Shown here one piece after another: positions 32,955-41,195 of a stretch of 64,000 nt of DNA. A model generated the notes under the pieces. It searched no databases and was not told the DNA's origin. It was given only the letters and a program-made list of their open reading frames with translations. How positions within the stretch are numbered: position 1 is the stretch's first letter; every line of letters starts with the position of its first letter. The DNA comes from Sphingomonas turrisvirgatae. GTDB taxonomy: Bacteria > Pseudomonadota > Alphaproteobacteria > Sphingomonadales > Sphingomonadaceae. The stretch is taken from assembly GCF_001721295.1 (NCBI RefSeq), contig NZ_MDDS01000007.1, forward strand, positions 32,801-96,800, given 5' to 3'. The position numbers and the translations under genes were made by a program.

Positions 32955-35639
32955 ATGAACGATGGCAAACGCAGTGAAGCCGGCAGCGGCCAGGGTGGCG
33001 AAGTCGTCCTCATCACGGGCGCGAGCGGCTTCATCGCGGCCGCGTTGATCGCCAAGCTTAGCGAGCGCTATAGGGTCGTCGGCCTCGATCGCGCTGGTCC
33101 TCCCGATCCGCCGCCGCCCGCCGCAGCAGTCGACTTCGATCTCGGCTCTGACGAGGCAGTGCGCGCTGCACTTGATGAGGTTCGTGCCCGCTATGGCAAC
33201 CGCATCGCCTCGGTGATCCATCTCGCCGCCTATTACGATATTACGGGCGATGCCAATCCGCTTTATGACAAGGTCACCGTGCAGGGCACCCGCCGGCTGA
33301 TTGACGGGCTGCAATCGTTCGAAGTCGGACAATTCGTCTTCGCCAGCACGATGCTCGTTCATAAGCCGACCCCCACACCCTACGAGCGCATCAACGAGGA
33401 CTCGCCGATCGGCGCGTCCTGGGCCTATCCGCAGTCCAAGGTCGACGCCGAGACATTGCTGCATGAGCGCCACGGAAACATCCCCGTCGTTTATATGCGC
33501 GCCGCCGGAGTTTACGACGACGACGGACGCTCGGCTTTTCTCGCGCAGCAGATATCGCAGATTTACGAGCACCGCCTGATCTCGCACTTTTATCCCGGCA
33601 TGCTGTGTGCGGCGCAGTCATCGGTGCACCGCGACGACTTGGCTGACGCCGTGCTGCGTCTGGTCGATCGGCGGCACGAACTGCCGTCAGAACTGCCGCT
33701 GCTCATCGGCGAGCCCGACGCACCCGGCTATGCCGAGATCCAGGACATCGTCGGCGAGGCGCTCCACGGCGAGGGCTGGAAGACGATCCGGATTCCGCAG
33801 CCGCTCGCGAAAGCCGGGATCATCCTGCAGAACGAAGCGCTCGGCAGCGACGACTTCATCCAGCCCTGGATGATCGACAGCAGCAACGACCACTATATCC
33901 TCGATATTTCACGCGCCCGCTTGCTGCTCGGTTGGGAACCGAAGCATCGCCTCCGGGACACGCTGCCGACGATCGTCGCCGCGCTGAAGCGCCACCCGCG
34001 GGCCTGGTATCGGAACAACAAGCTTAACGAGAATCTGGTTGCCTGGCACGATAAGCTAAAGGCCGAACCTGTAGCGCCGGGCCAACAACCCGCAGCGGCA
34101 GGCGGTGGAATGGCCGGTATGGATCACGGGGCTGCGGACCATAGCAGCATGGACCATGCTGCCATGGGGCACCGACCTGGCGCGGCGGACATGGCGATGA
34201 CCGGTCACGGTGCACACGGCGATCACATGGCCATAATGGACCGCGACGAGCGCCGTGCGCGCTGGGCTCTTTACGCAAACATCGGTCTTGGGCTGTGGCT
34301 CGCCTCCAGCCCGCTTATCTACGACTCCGTGACCACTCACAGTGTCGGCGAGGCGGCGCGCTTCGTAACTATTGATCGCGGGCTGCCGTCGATCGAGTGG
34401 CGGGCGAACGCGCTGGCCATCAGCGATGTCGTCAGCGGCCTCGCCATCGTGCTGTTCGGCGCGCTGTCGCTCGTTCCGCGCACCAAGACATGGGCGCAGT
34501 GGGCGGTCGCGTTCGTCGGCATCTGGCTGTTCTTCGCCCCGCTGATCTTCTGGAGCCCGAGCGCCGCTCAGTACAACAACAACCTGCTCATCGGCTCGGC
34601 CGTGATCGCCCTGTCGGTGCTCGTGCCGATGATGCCGGGCATGAGCATGGCGGGCATGATGGACCCCAAGAACATCCCGCCCGGCTGGACCTATTCGCCA
34701 TCCACCGACGCACAGCGGCTGCCGATCGTCGCCATGGGTCTGATCGGCCTTCTCACCTCGCGCATCCTCACCGCCTACCAACTGGGGCATATTGACGGCG
34801 TTTGGGAGCCGTTTTTCGCCGGCTCCCTGAGCGATCCACGCAACGGCACCGAGGAGATCATCACCTCGGACATGTCCAAGGCCTGGCCGATTCCCGATGG
34901 TGGGCTCGGCACGGTCAGCTATGTCCTCGAGATCCTGATGGCGGTAATGGGCACCCGCGACCGCTGGCGGACCATGCCGTGGATGGTGACCTTCTTCGGC
35001 ATCCTTGTCATCCCGCTCGGCGTCATCAGCATCTATTTCATCATCAGTCAGCCCATCGTCATCGGCACATGGAGCACGCTGGCGCTGATCGCCGCGCTCG
35101 CCATGCTGATCATGATCCCCTTCGCGCTCGACGAGGTGATTGCGATGGGTCAGTTCCTTCTCTGGGCGCGCCGGCAAGGCAAACCGCTGATCCGCACCTT
35201 CTTCCAGGGTGACGCGATAGAGGCGGGAGCGGTGGACGCGTCGGACGCGATGGCCTCGCCAAGCACCTTCTGGGCGGACGCAAAGAAGGGACTGACCCTG
35301 CCATGGACGCTGACTGCGAGCATCGTCATCGGCGTCCTGCTGATGCTGACCCGAATACTGTTCGGCACGGAAGGCGGTATGGCGAACAGCGATCACGTTG
35401 TGGGTGCGCTGGTCATCACGGTCGCGATCATCGCCACCGCAGAAGTTGCCCGCGCGCTGCGGCTGATCAACGTCGCGTTCGGAGCCTGGCTTGTGGCCGC
35501 GCCTTTCCTCCTCGACGGCGTTGGTCACCTTGGGGCCGTGGCCTCGGTCGTAGCCGGCATTGCGCTCGTCGGCCTCAGCTTTCCAAGGGGAAAGCGCAGC
35601 GCCGAGCATTATGCAAGCTGGGACAAGTACGTGATCTGA
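32955..35639 (+). CDS. NAD-dependent epimerase/SPW-repeat membrane fusion protein
   Basis: 894 residues from ATG 32955 (AGGGTGG at 7 bases). Residues about 10-330 are an extended SDR/epimerase: VVLITGASGFIAAALIAKLS (NAD-binding glycine motif), VIHLAAYYDIT, and YPQSKVDAE, where the YxxxK catalytic pair appears as Y-P-Q-S-K. A Met/His linker (GMAGMDHGAADHSSMDHAAM) follows, then about 12 membrane helices with an SPW-repeat-like part (WRANALAISDVVSGLAIVLF, FVGIWLFFAPLIFWSPSAAQ). The cytoplasmic epimerase would be tethered to the inner membrane. Its location in a copper island with a Met/His linker suggests a metal-stress role in envelope or lipid modification, but the substrate is unknown. Confidence 0.8.
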   Translation: MNDGKRSEAGSGQGGEVVLITGASGFIAAALIAKLSERYRVVGLDRAGPPDPPPPAAAVDFDLGSDEAVRAALDEVRARYGNRIASVIHLAAYYDITGDANPLYDKVTVQGTRRLIDGLQSFEVGQFVFASTMLVHKPTPTPYERINEDSPIGASWAYPQSKVDAETLLHERHGNIPVVYMRAAGVYDDDGRSAFLAQQISQIYEHRLISHFYPGMLCAAQSSVHRDDLADAVLRLVDRRHELPSELPLLIGEPDAPGYAEIQDIVGEALHGEGWKTIRIPQPLAKAGIILQNEALGSDDFIQPWMIDSSNDHYILDISRARLLLGWEPKHRLRDTLPTIVAALKRHPRAWYRNNKLNENLVAWHDKLKAEPVAPGQQPAAAGGGMAGMDHGAADHSSMDHAAMGHRPGAADMAMTGHGAHGDHMAIMDRDERRARWALYANIGLGLWLASSPLIYDSVTTHSVGEAARFVTIDRGLPSIEWRANALAISDVVSGLAIVLFGALSLVPRTKTWAQWAVAFVGIWLFFAPLIFWSPSAAQYNNNLLIGSAVIALSVLVPMMPGMSMAGMMDPKNIPPGWTYSPSTDAQRLPIVAMGLIGLLTSRILTAYQLGHIDGVWEPFFAGSLSDPRNGTEEIITSDMSKAWPIPDGGLGTVSYVLEILMAVMGTRDRWRTMPWMVTFFGILVIPLGVISIYFIISQPIVIGTWSTLALIAALAMLIMIPFALDEVIAMGQFLLWARRQGKPLIRTFFQGDAIEAGAVDASDAMASPSTFWADAKKGLTLPWTLTASIVIGVLLMLTRILFGTEGGMANSDHVVGALVITVAIIATAEVARALRLINVAFGAWLVAAPFLLDGVGHLGAVASVVAGIALVGLSFPRGKRSAEHYASWDKYVI

Positions 35640-35654
35640 AAGTATCTTCAATCA

Positions 35655-35830
35655 CTGCTTAGCCTCATCGAAAACCTTGATCGTGCATCGCACACCGTCA
35701 CGCGCCTTCGCTGCCGCTTTTCTACCCCCCCGATCGTCTCCGGGTTCGCGGTCACGATCTTGTCGCCGGAGACGATCGCCCGCCAGCTCTCCGGCGGCGA
35801 TGTTCATCATCCTGCCATTGGTGGTCGCGC
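35655..35830 (-). pseudogene. Decayed C-terminal fragment of a DUF6118-type gene
   Basis: On the minus strand the frames give WRAIVSGDKIVTANPETI and, after a one-base shift in a run of seven C, RDGVRCTIKVFDEAK then a stop. Both halves match the end of the full gene at 41196 (FRAIVAADKIVTANRETIEG; RATVRCTIKVAP). A frameshifted remnant just upstream of the FTR1 fusion gene. Confidence 0.75.
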
Positions 35831-35903
35831 ACGCTGCCCAATACTGCTAATGAGAGTTGTTCGCATAGTCCGCGACGAGTGAAGCTTGGAATCGATCACC
35901 CAT

Positions 35904-37838
35904 ATGCCGTCACCTCTGGTCGCGCTGGTCGCGTCGCTTATGCTGCTGTTGATCCCCGCTGCGGCGATGGCCGATACCCGCGATGTTCAAACTGCTTGGC
36001 GTCTGCTCGACTATATGGCGGTCGATTATGGCGGTGCGGTCGCCAACGGCGCGGTCATAAGCGCGTCCGAATACGCGGAGATGACGGAGTTCGCCGCTGG
36101 GGTGTCGACGCGCCTCCGCGCACTTCCCGCGACGCCTGAGCGGCAATCTCTAATCCAAAGCGCTTCGCAGCTCGAAGCCGTGATCGGCCGCAAGGGATCG
36201 TCCCGAGAGGTCGCGACACTCGCGCATGGCCTCGCCGCCGATCTGCTCAAGGCCTATCCGGTGCCGCTCGCTCCCGCCAAGGCACCCGACCCCGCCATGG
36301 GAACAAGGCTATACGTCCAAAGCTGCTCGTCCTGCCACGGCCTCACCGGCGACGGACATGGGCCTGACGCTGCCAGACTCGACCCGCCGCCGATCGCGTT
36401 CACCGACGCCGAACGGGCGCGCCAGCGCAGCGTGTTCGCGCTCTATCAGGTGATAAGCCAAGGCATCGACGGGACCGCGATGCAGAGCTTCGCCGATCTG
36501 CCGAACGATCAACGCTGGGCGCTGGCGTTCCGCGCTGGCAGCTTCGCCCTGACCGACGCGCAAGCGGTCGAAGGCGAACGGCTGTGGAAGTCCCAGCCGA
36601 GCTTGCGGGCGCGGATCCCCGATTTGAAAACCCTGGTCGCGCTCACCCCCGCCGCGCTTGCGGGCAGCATCGGGCAGGCGAAAGCCGACGCGGTGCTCGC
36701 CTATCTGCGGCGCCACCCCGATCAGGTGATGCAACAAGCCCCGGGCTCGCTCGCGGTCGCTCGCTCCAAGCTTGCGCAAAGCCTCGCCGCGTTCCGGCGC
36801 GGCGACCGGCGCGGCGCAAAGGAACTGGCGCTGTCCGCCTATCTCGACGGGTTCGAGCCGATCGAACCGACGCTCTCGGCGCGCGACCCGACGCTCATGT
36901 CCAGGATCGAAGGCGCGATGGGAGAATATCGCGCCGCTGTGGAGAGCAGCACGTCGGCCGATGATGTGGCCGAACGAGTGGCAGTGCTGGGCGGCCTGTT
37001 CGATGATGCCGAGGCGGCGCTCGCGCCCGACGCCGCGACGCAGGCGTCCACCTTCTTGGGGGCCTTTACGATCCTGCTGCGTGAGGGGCTGGAAGCTCTT
37101 TTGATCGTGGTCGCCATGATCGCGTTCCTCCGCAAAGCGGAACGGCCAGAAGCCTTGCGCTATGTGCATGGCGGGTGGATCGGGGCGCTCATCGCGGGCG
37201 GGCTTACCTGGGCCGTCGCCACCTATGCGATCGGGATCAGCGGCGCGAGCCGGGAGCTGACCGAAGGGTTCGGCTCGCTGTTCGCCGCGATCGTGCTGCT
37301 CTCGGTCGGAATCTGGATGCACGGCAAGGCCCAAGCCGATCAGTGGCAACGCTATATCCGGGAGAAAATGTCACGGGCGCTATCGAGCGGGTCGGGATGG
37401 TTCCTGTTCGGGCTCGCATTCCTGGTGGTCTGTCGGGAGGTCTTTGAAACGATCCTTTTCTACGCCGCGCTCTCGACACAGGGTAACACCGCGATGCTGC
37501 TGGCCGGCGCCGGCGCAGCGATCAGCCTTCTCGCCGTCATCGCCTGGGCCATGCTCCGCTACAGCCGGACGCTGCCGATTACGCAGTTCTTCCGCTACAG
37601 CTCGTGGCTGATGGCCGCTCTGACGGTCGTGCTGGCCGGTAAGGGAGTCGCTGCCCTCCAAGAGGCGGGGATCATCGACATAGCGCCGCTCGCCAGCGTG
37701 CCACGTATCTCGATGTTGGGCCTGTTCCCGACATTTCAGTCGGTGCTGGCACAACTCCTGATGCTTGCCGTGATCGTGATCGGGTTTGCCTGGAACCGCC
37801 GCGCCAAGCCGCGGGCGGGCGGGCCGCTAGCCTACTAG
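35904..37838 (+). CDS. FTR1-family permease fused to periplasmic cytochrome c domain
   Basis: 644 residues from ATG 35904 (a TTG at 35886 is the alternative). Signal peptide (LVALVASLMLLLIPAAAMA), a helical region, a cytochrome c site CSSCHG at about residue 135 with GDGHGPDAARLDPPPIAFTD, a further helical part, then seven membrane helices of the FTR1 family. Both family motifs are present: REGLEALLIVVAMIAFL and CREVFETILFYAAL (REGLE and REVFE). It would import iron with periplasmic redox coupling. Fragments of a DUF6118-type gene flank it on both sides. Confidence 0.88.
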   Translation: MPSPLVALVASLMLLLIPAAAMADTRDVQTAWRLLDYMAVDYGGAVANGAVISASEYAEMTEFAAGVSTRLRALPATPERQSLIQSASQLEAVIGRKGSSREVATLAHGLAADLLKAYPVPLAPAKAPDPAMGTRLYVQSCSSCHGLTGDGHGPDAARLDPPPIAFTDAERARQRSVFALYQVISQGIDGTAMQSFADLPNDQRWALAFRAGSFALTDAQAVEGERLWKSQPSLRARIPDLKTLVALTPAALAGSIGQAKADAVLAYLRRHPDQVMQQAPGSLAVARSKLAQSLAAFRRGDRRGAKELALSAYLDGFEPIEPTLSARDPTLMSRIEGAMGEYRAAVESSTSADDVAERVAVLGGLFDDAEAALAPDAATQASTFLGAFTILLREGLEALLIVVAMIAFLRKAERPEALRYVHGGWIGALIAGGLTWAVATYAIGISGASRELTEGFGSLFAAIVLLSVGIWMHGKAQADQWQRYIREKMSRALSSGSGWFLFGLAFLVVCREVFETILFYAALSTQGNTAMLLAGAGAAISLLAVIAWAMLRYSRTLPITQFFRYSSWLMAALTVVLAGKGVAALQEAGIIDIAPLASVPRISMLGLFPTFQSVLAQLLMLAVIVIGFAWNRRAKPRAGGPLAY

Positions 37839-37862
37839 TGGCAGGGCAGACAACGCCCCTCT

Positions 37863-37925
37863 CTAAAGCGTTGCCGCAACCCTGACCGTGCATCGCACCG
37901 TCTCACGCGCCTTGGCTCGCAATGT
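37863..37925 (-). pseudogene. Second DUF6118-type C-terminal tail
   Basis: Reads RAKARETVRCTVRVAATL then stop on the minus strand, matching the tail NRARATVRCTIKVAP of the gene at 41196. Only about 20 codons remain. Together with the fragment at 35655 it brackets the FTR1 gene. Confidence 0.65.
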
Positions 37926-37964
37926 AACGGGAGGGCGGCGGGGAAAGCGCCGCCCTCGGGCCAT

Positions 37965-38300
37965 TTACGCGGCCATCTTGTCGCAAGCCTCGGCGCACTT
38001 GCGACACGCGGCGACGCAATCCTCCATGCCGTCCAGCCCTTCGCAGCTCGACGCGCACGCCCGGCAAATCTCGGCGCACTCGCGGCAGATATGCCGGTGA
38101 TGCTCAGATTTCCGCGCCATGAAGTCGATCGCGACCGCGCAAATCTGCGCACAATCGGCCATGATCTTCATGTGCTGCGGCTCGGCATGTCGGCCTCCCG
38201 CCTCAAGGCAATGGTTCATCGCCATGTGGAGGCAGGTGACATGGCATTCGTGGCAGGCGTCCATGCACGCCTTCATCTCGGGATCGATCTGATGCATCAT
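37965..38300 (-). CDS. Cys-rich four-helix copper-storage protein (DUF326/Csp-like)
   Basis: 111 residues without signal peptide. Sixteen Cys, spaced CxxxC and CxxCxxxC along predicted helices: KACMDACHECHVTC, MADCAQICA, HICRECAEICRACASSC, EDCVAACRKCAEAC. This is the pattern of cytosolic Csp proteins, which hold many Cu(I) ions inside a four-helix bundle. An ECF-type promoter (AAGGGG, 15 nt, CGTA) lies upstream on the minus strand, so it joins the copper regulon although it faces away from the others. Confidence 0.9.
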   Translation of the reverse strand: MMHQIDPEMKACMDACHECHVTCLHMAMNHCLEAGGRHAEPQHMKIMADCAQICAVAIDFMARKSEHHRHICRECAEICRACASSCEGLDGMEDCVAACRKCAEACDKMAA

Positions 38301-38333
38301 TCATCTCCAGCTGAGCCCCCGCCCATTTGAAAA

Positions 38334-38358
38334 TACGCGGCGCGCGCGCGTACCCCTT
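38334..38358 (-). promoter_or_regulatory. ECF-sigma promoter for the Csp-like gene (site 8)
   Basis: Minus-strand AAGGGG (complement of 38353-38358), 15 nt, CGTA (complement of 38334-38337), 33 bases before the start codon. Confidence 0.7.
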
Positions 38359-38369
38359 ACCTCTCTCGA

Positions 38370-39683
38370 TCAAGCCAGCTTGCTGGAGATGGCTTTGATC
38401 GCTTTAAGCCCCGATCCGAACCTGGCGATTGCCTCGCGGTTTCTCTCCAGCTCGCCGTAGGGAAGATACGATATGTCGAGATCGGCGACGCGGCTGAACG
38501 CGGGACGCTGTAACTGCGCGCGGACATCCGCCTCGCGGGCGTCGGGTGCGACCAGAAACAGCCCTGCGGTCGCGTGGAGGGCGCTGCCGCTCAGCGCCAA
38601 GTCGAGCATGCGCACAATGCCCGAGTAGATCGACGTCGAATGCTCGACCTCGAACGCTGCCGCGACGTGATCGCCGCCGCGCTCAAGCCACAGCACGTCG
38701 ATTAGACGGATGGAATCCGCCCCCTTCGAGGTTGCGATGGAGGCGGGCAGGTGCTCAAGGCACCCATGTCCCAACGGCGATCCATTGAAGGCACGGCTGC
38801 GGTCGTTCGATGCGATCCACACGTCATAGCCGAGCGCGAGTCCTAGATCGCGAAGCCATGCTTGGATTTCAGTATGGGTGCGCTCGTTCTCGCCTTCGCG
38901 TAGCGCCGCCTTGCTGAGCGTGCGCGCCTCCTCGCGCGCCGTCTCAAGCCGTTGTCCCCAACTTGCCAGCGCCTCGCCGCTAACATCGAGAGGAGGGGCC
39001 GGGTAGCGATCGAAGCCGATGTCGAACAGCAAGCCGCCAATCGCACCCAGGTCGTTCGATAGCAGGTCGCGGTGGCGATCGTTCAAGTCGAGTACACCCG
39101 ACCGCATCGCCAGAAAATGCTCCCAGCTCCCGAGCTTCACCTTCGAGCCGGTCAGCGCGTTGTAGCCTTTGACGATCGCGGTGTTGAAGGGCGGCACCAG
39201 CGTCGGGTGAAGAAAATAGAGCAGGTTGGCGACCGCGGGCCCGAGCCCCTTGATCTTCAAGCGATCGATCGTGTGGATATGGCCAATAATTTCCTCGGCC
39301 GTGTCGCAACACGAACAGGCGTCGAGCAAGCGACCGAACGCCCGCTGGTTCTCCGGGTTTTCGTAGATATCGGGTATGCGGAGCTTCGGCTTCCAGAGAA
39401 AGGCATGGTCAGCGCCTTTGAAAATTTGACGCTGCTCGGCGACGGAATGAACGACCGTTTCGAGCGACGATCCCCGGTAGGCGACGCCGAACGTGCCGCG
39501 CTCGATCTCACCAACGACCTGGCCAATACCACGCCGGATCGAGCGGAAGTTTTTCAACCGTTCGTCCCACAGAAACCAGCTTCGGTAGGTTGCGCCAGGA
39601 TCGTCACGCCAACGGGCAATAAGACGACGAACGAGGCCACCGTGATCCTCTCCGGTAGTAATTTGGTCGGGTTGCGTGGCCAT
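38370..39683 (-). CDS. Restriction-endonuclease-like protein of unknown specificity
   Basis: 437 residues from ATG 39683 (an in-frame ATG at 39761 adds 26 residues). N-terminal half: an alpha-helical region with KIKGLGPAVANLLYFLHPTL, a helix-hairpin-helix-like segment, and a Cys-rich ACSCCDTAEEI. C-terminal half: DSIRLIDVLWLERGGDHVAA then AAFEVEHSTSIYSGIVRMLD. The Asp followed by Glu-x-Glu on adjacent strands recalls PD-(D/E)xK nucleases, with EVE in place of ExK. I believe similar proteins are annotated as type II restriction endonucleases. No methyltransferase is in the window, so it is solitary. Nuclease activity is inferred. Confidence 0.6.
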   Translation of the reverse strand: MATQPDQITTGEDHGGLVRRLIARWRDDPGATYRSWFLWDERLKNFRSIRRGIGQVVGEIERGTFGVAYRGSSLETVVHSVAEQRQIFKGADHAFLWKPKLRIPDIYENPENQRAFGRLLDACSCCDTAEEIIGHIHTIDRLKIKGLGPAVANLLYFLHPTLVPPFNTAIVKGYNALTGSKVKLGSWEHFLAMRSGVLDLNDRHRDLLSNDLGAIGGLLFDIGFDRYPAPPLDVSGEALASWGQRLETAREEARTLSKAALREGENERTHTEIQAWLRDLGLALGYDVWIASNDRSRAFNGSPLGHGCLEHLPASIATSKGADSIRLIDVLWLERGGDHVAAAFEVEHSTSIYSGIVRMLDLALSGSALHATAGLFLVAPDAREADVRAQLQRPAFSRVADLDISYLPYGELERNREAIARFGSGLKAIKAISSKLA

Positions 39684-39992
39684 ATTGTCGGTGTGATCCC
39701 CATTCGCTGAACCAAGACCTAAGCCCCTGGCCGGTGACCGTCGAGCTTCTTGATTCAGCATACCGGACCGCGAGGTTCCGCATCTGTTCAGTTTTTGGTA
39801 TAACGTGACAACGGCGGGGATGCTCGGTTTGATGGTGAGCCGTGACCATCGTGCTTGCCATCCAAAGTTGGCTAAGGGCTATTTAGTACACGGTAGCCTC
39901 GACCATTTCGCGACCTGACGGTCAGTCGGCTGCTCCATATCGCATCAAGCGGTGATAGCCTAAAGCCGGACAGTCTATTTGGGAGATCATGA
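39684..39992. other. Intergenic region between nuclease-like gene and SnoaL-like gene
   Basis: No gene seen; 39762-39960 is somewhat AT-richer than its surroundings and could hold divergent promoters for both neighbours, but no clear -35/-10 pair with known spacing stands out. Confidence 0.35.
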
Positions 39993-40463
39993 ATGAACAC
40001 CGGCGTGAAAACGATTATGCTCATGTCGATCGCCGTGCCTGTTGTGGCGTGGGCTCAGCCGGTCGCCCGCGATGCCGATACACGGGCCGTGGAGGCTGTG
40101 CTCTCACGGTACAAAAACGCGATCGAGAAGCTTGACGTCGCTGGAACCGAAAAACTGTTTACGATTGACGCGCGGGTCTTCGAGACAGGAAGCCCTGAAG
40201 GAACCTACGCCACCTACCTCGCCCATCATCTTGGTCCCGAGCTGCGGCAGTTCAAATCGTTCCGCTTCTCCGACTACAAGGTCGACGTCCGCTTCGAAGG
40301 GTCGGTTGCCCTTGCGACCGAGACCTACCGTTACCGAATCGAGCCAAGAACCGGCGAGGCCGCCGAAAGACTCGGCGTCGCCACAAGCGTGCTGAAAAAG
40401 GTGAACGGAGGATGGAAGATCGTGTCCATGCACAACAGCGCTCGGAAACCGAAGGGCAGCTGA
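39993..40463 (+). CDS. Periplasmic SnoaL/DUF4440-like protein
   Basis: 156 residues. Signal peptide 1-21 (IMLMSIAVPVVAWAQ). The mature part is an NTF2-like fold: AVEAVLSRYKNAIEKLDVAG, TEKLFTIDARVFETGSPEG, then beta strands FRFSDYKVDVRFEGSVALAT and VLKKVNGGWKIVSMHNSAR. These small cone-shaped domains bind or convert diverse ligands; no specific function is evident. It has no operon partner on its strand. Confidence 0.8.
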   Translation: MNTGVKTIMLMSIAVPVVAWAQPVARDADTRAVEAVLSRYKNAIEKLDVAGTEKLFTIDARVFETGSPEGTYATYLAHHLGPELRQFKSFRFSDYKVDVRFEGSVALATETYRYRIEPRTGEAAERLGVATSVLKKVNGGWKIVSMHNSARKPKGS

Positions 40464-40545
40464 CGGACGCAGGCGGGGGCTGGCGTGCGAACGTTTTTCG
40501 CAGCACCGGATTAGCGACAAGGCGATGTGCTTTCGGCAGATTGCG

Positions 40546-40998
40546 CTAGACCGGCATACTCATGATGTCCTTGTAGGCCGAAAGCACTTTATTACGAACT
40601 TGCAACGTTGCCTCGAATGCGATCGAGGACTCCTGCCGCGCGAGCATTACCTTCGCAATGTCGGTTTCGTCCCCGCGTTCGTAGGCGACCGTCAAAGCAC
40701 CAGCGCGCGCATTGATCGCGTTAATTTTTTGAAGCTGCGTCTGAAAAGTAGAGGCGAAGCCGCCTGGCTCCGCGTGTCCTGGCTGCGACACGCCCGCCGC
40801 TCCGCTCACCCCTGAGACGGAATTTGGGCTATCCACCGTTCCCAGCGCGGTGATCATCGCTGCGTCAAAAGCCGCTCCTCTCGCAGCCGCGGAAACGGCG
40901 ACAGAATTCGGGTTGCTCGCTATATTCCGAAGCGCCGCGTTCTTGTCGAGGACGGCGTTCCGCAGGGCCATAACGTCGTTGATGGAGATGCTGCTCAT
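40546..40998 (-). CDS. fliE: Orphan flagellar hook-basal body protein FliE
   Basis: 150 residues from ATG 40998. The C-terminal part is canonical FliE: FASTFQTQLQKINAINARAG, YERGDETDIAKVMLARQESS, IAFEATLQVRNKVLSAYKDI then MSMPV. FliE joins the MS ring to the rod in the flagellar basal body. No other flagellar gene is in the window, so this copy is an orphan on accessory DNA. It appears intact. Confidence 0.88.
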   Translation of the reverse strand: MSSISINDVMALRNAVLDKNAALRNIASNPNSVAVSAAARGAAFDAAMITALGTVDSPNSVSGVSGAAGVSQPGHAEPGGFASTFQTQLQKINAINARAGALTVAYERGDETDIAKVMLARQESSIAFEATLQVRNKVLSAYKDIMSMPV

Positions 40999-41195
40999 AT
41001 TCACCCCGGTGCGACTTCTATCGCATCTGTATGATCGCACTGTAAGCATTAGAAGATGGTTAACGACGCTTAGTATTGATTGCCTGATCGTGAAGCCATG
41101 CGCCGACCTCTAATTGGACCCGCCCAAGCGTGCCACGGTGAGGACCGGGCCGGATTGTCTATTGTCAATTGCTTGGCGGAATAGATACGCGGCCA

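Noticed and set aside
34056..35651. 531-codon open frame on the minus strand under the SDR-membrane fusion
   Set aside because: Shadow frame: composition dominated by Arg, Asp and Glu, no recognisable domain, and the plus-strand gene is clear.
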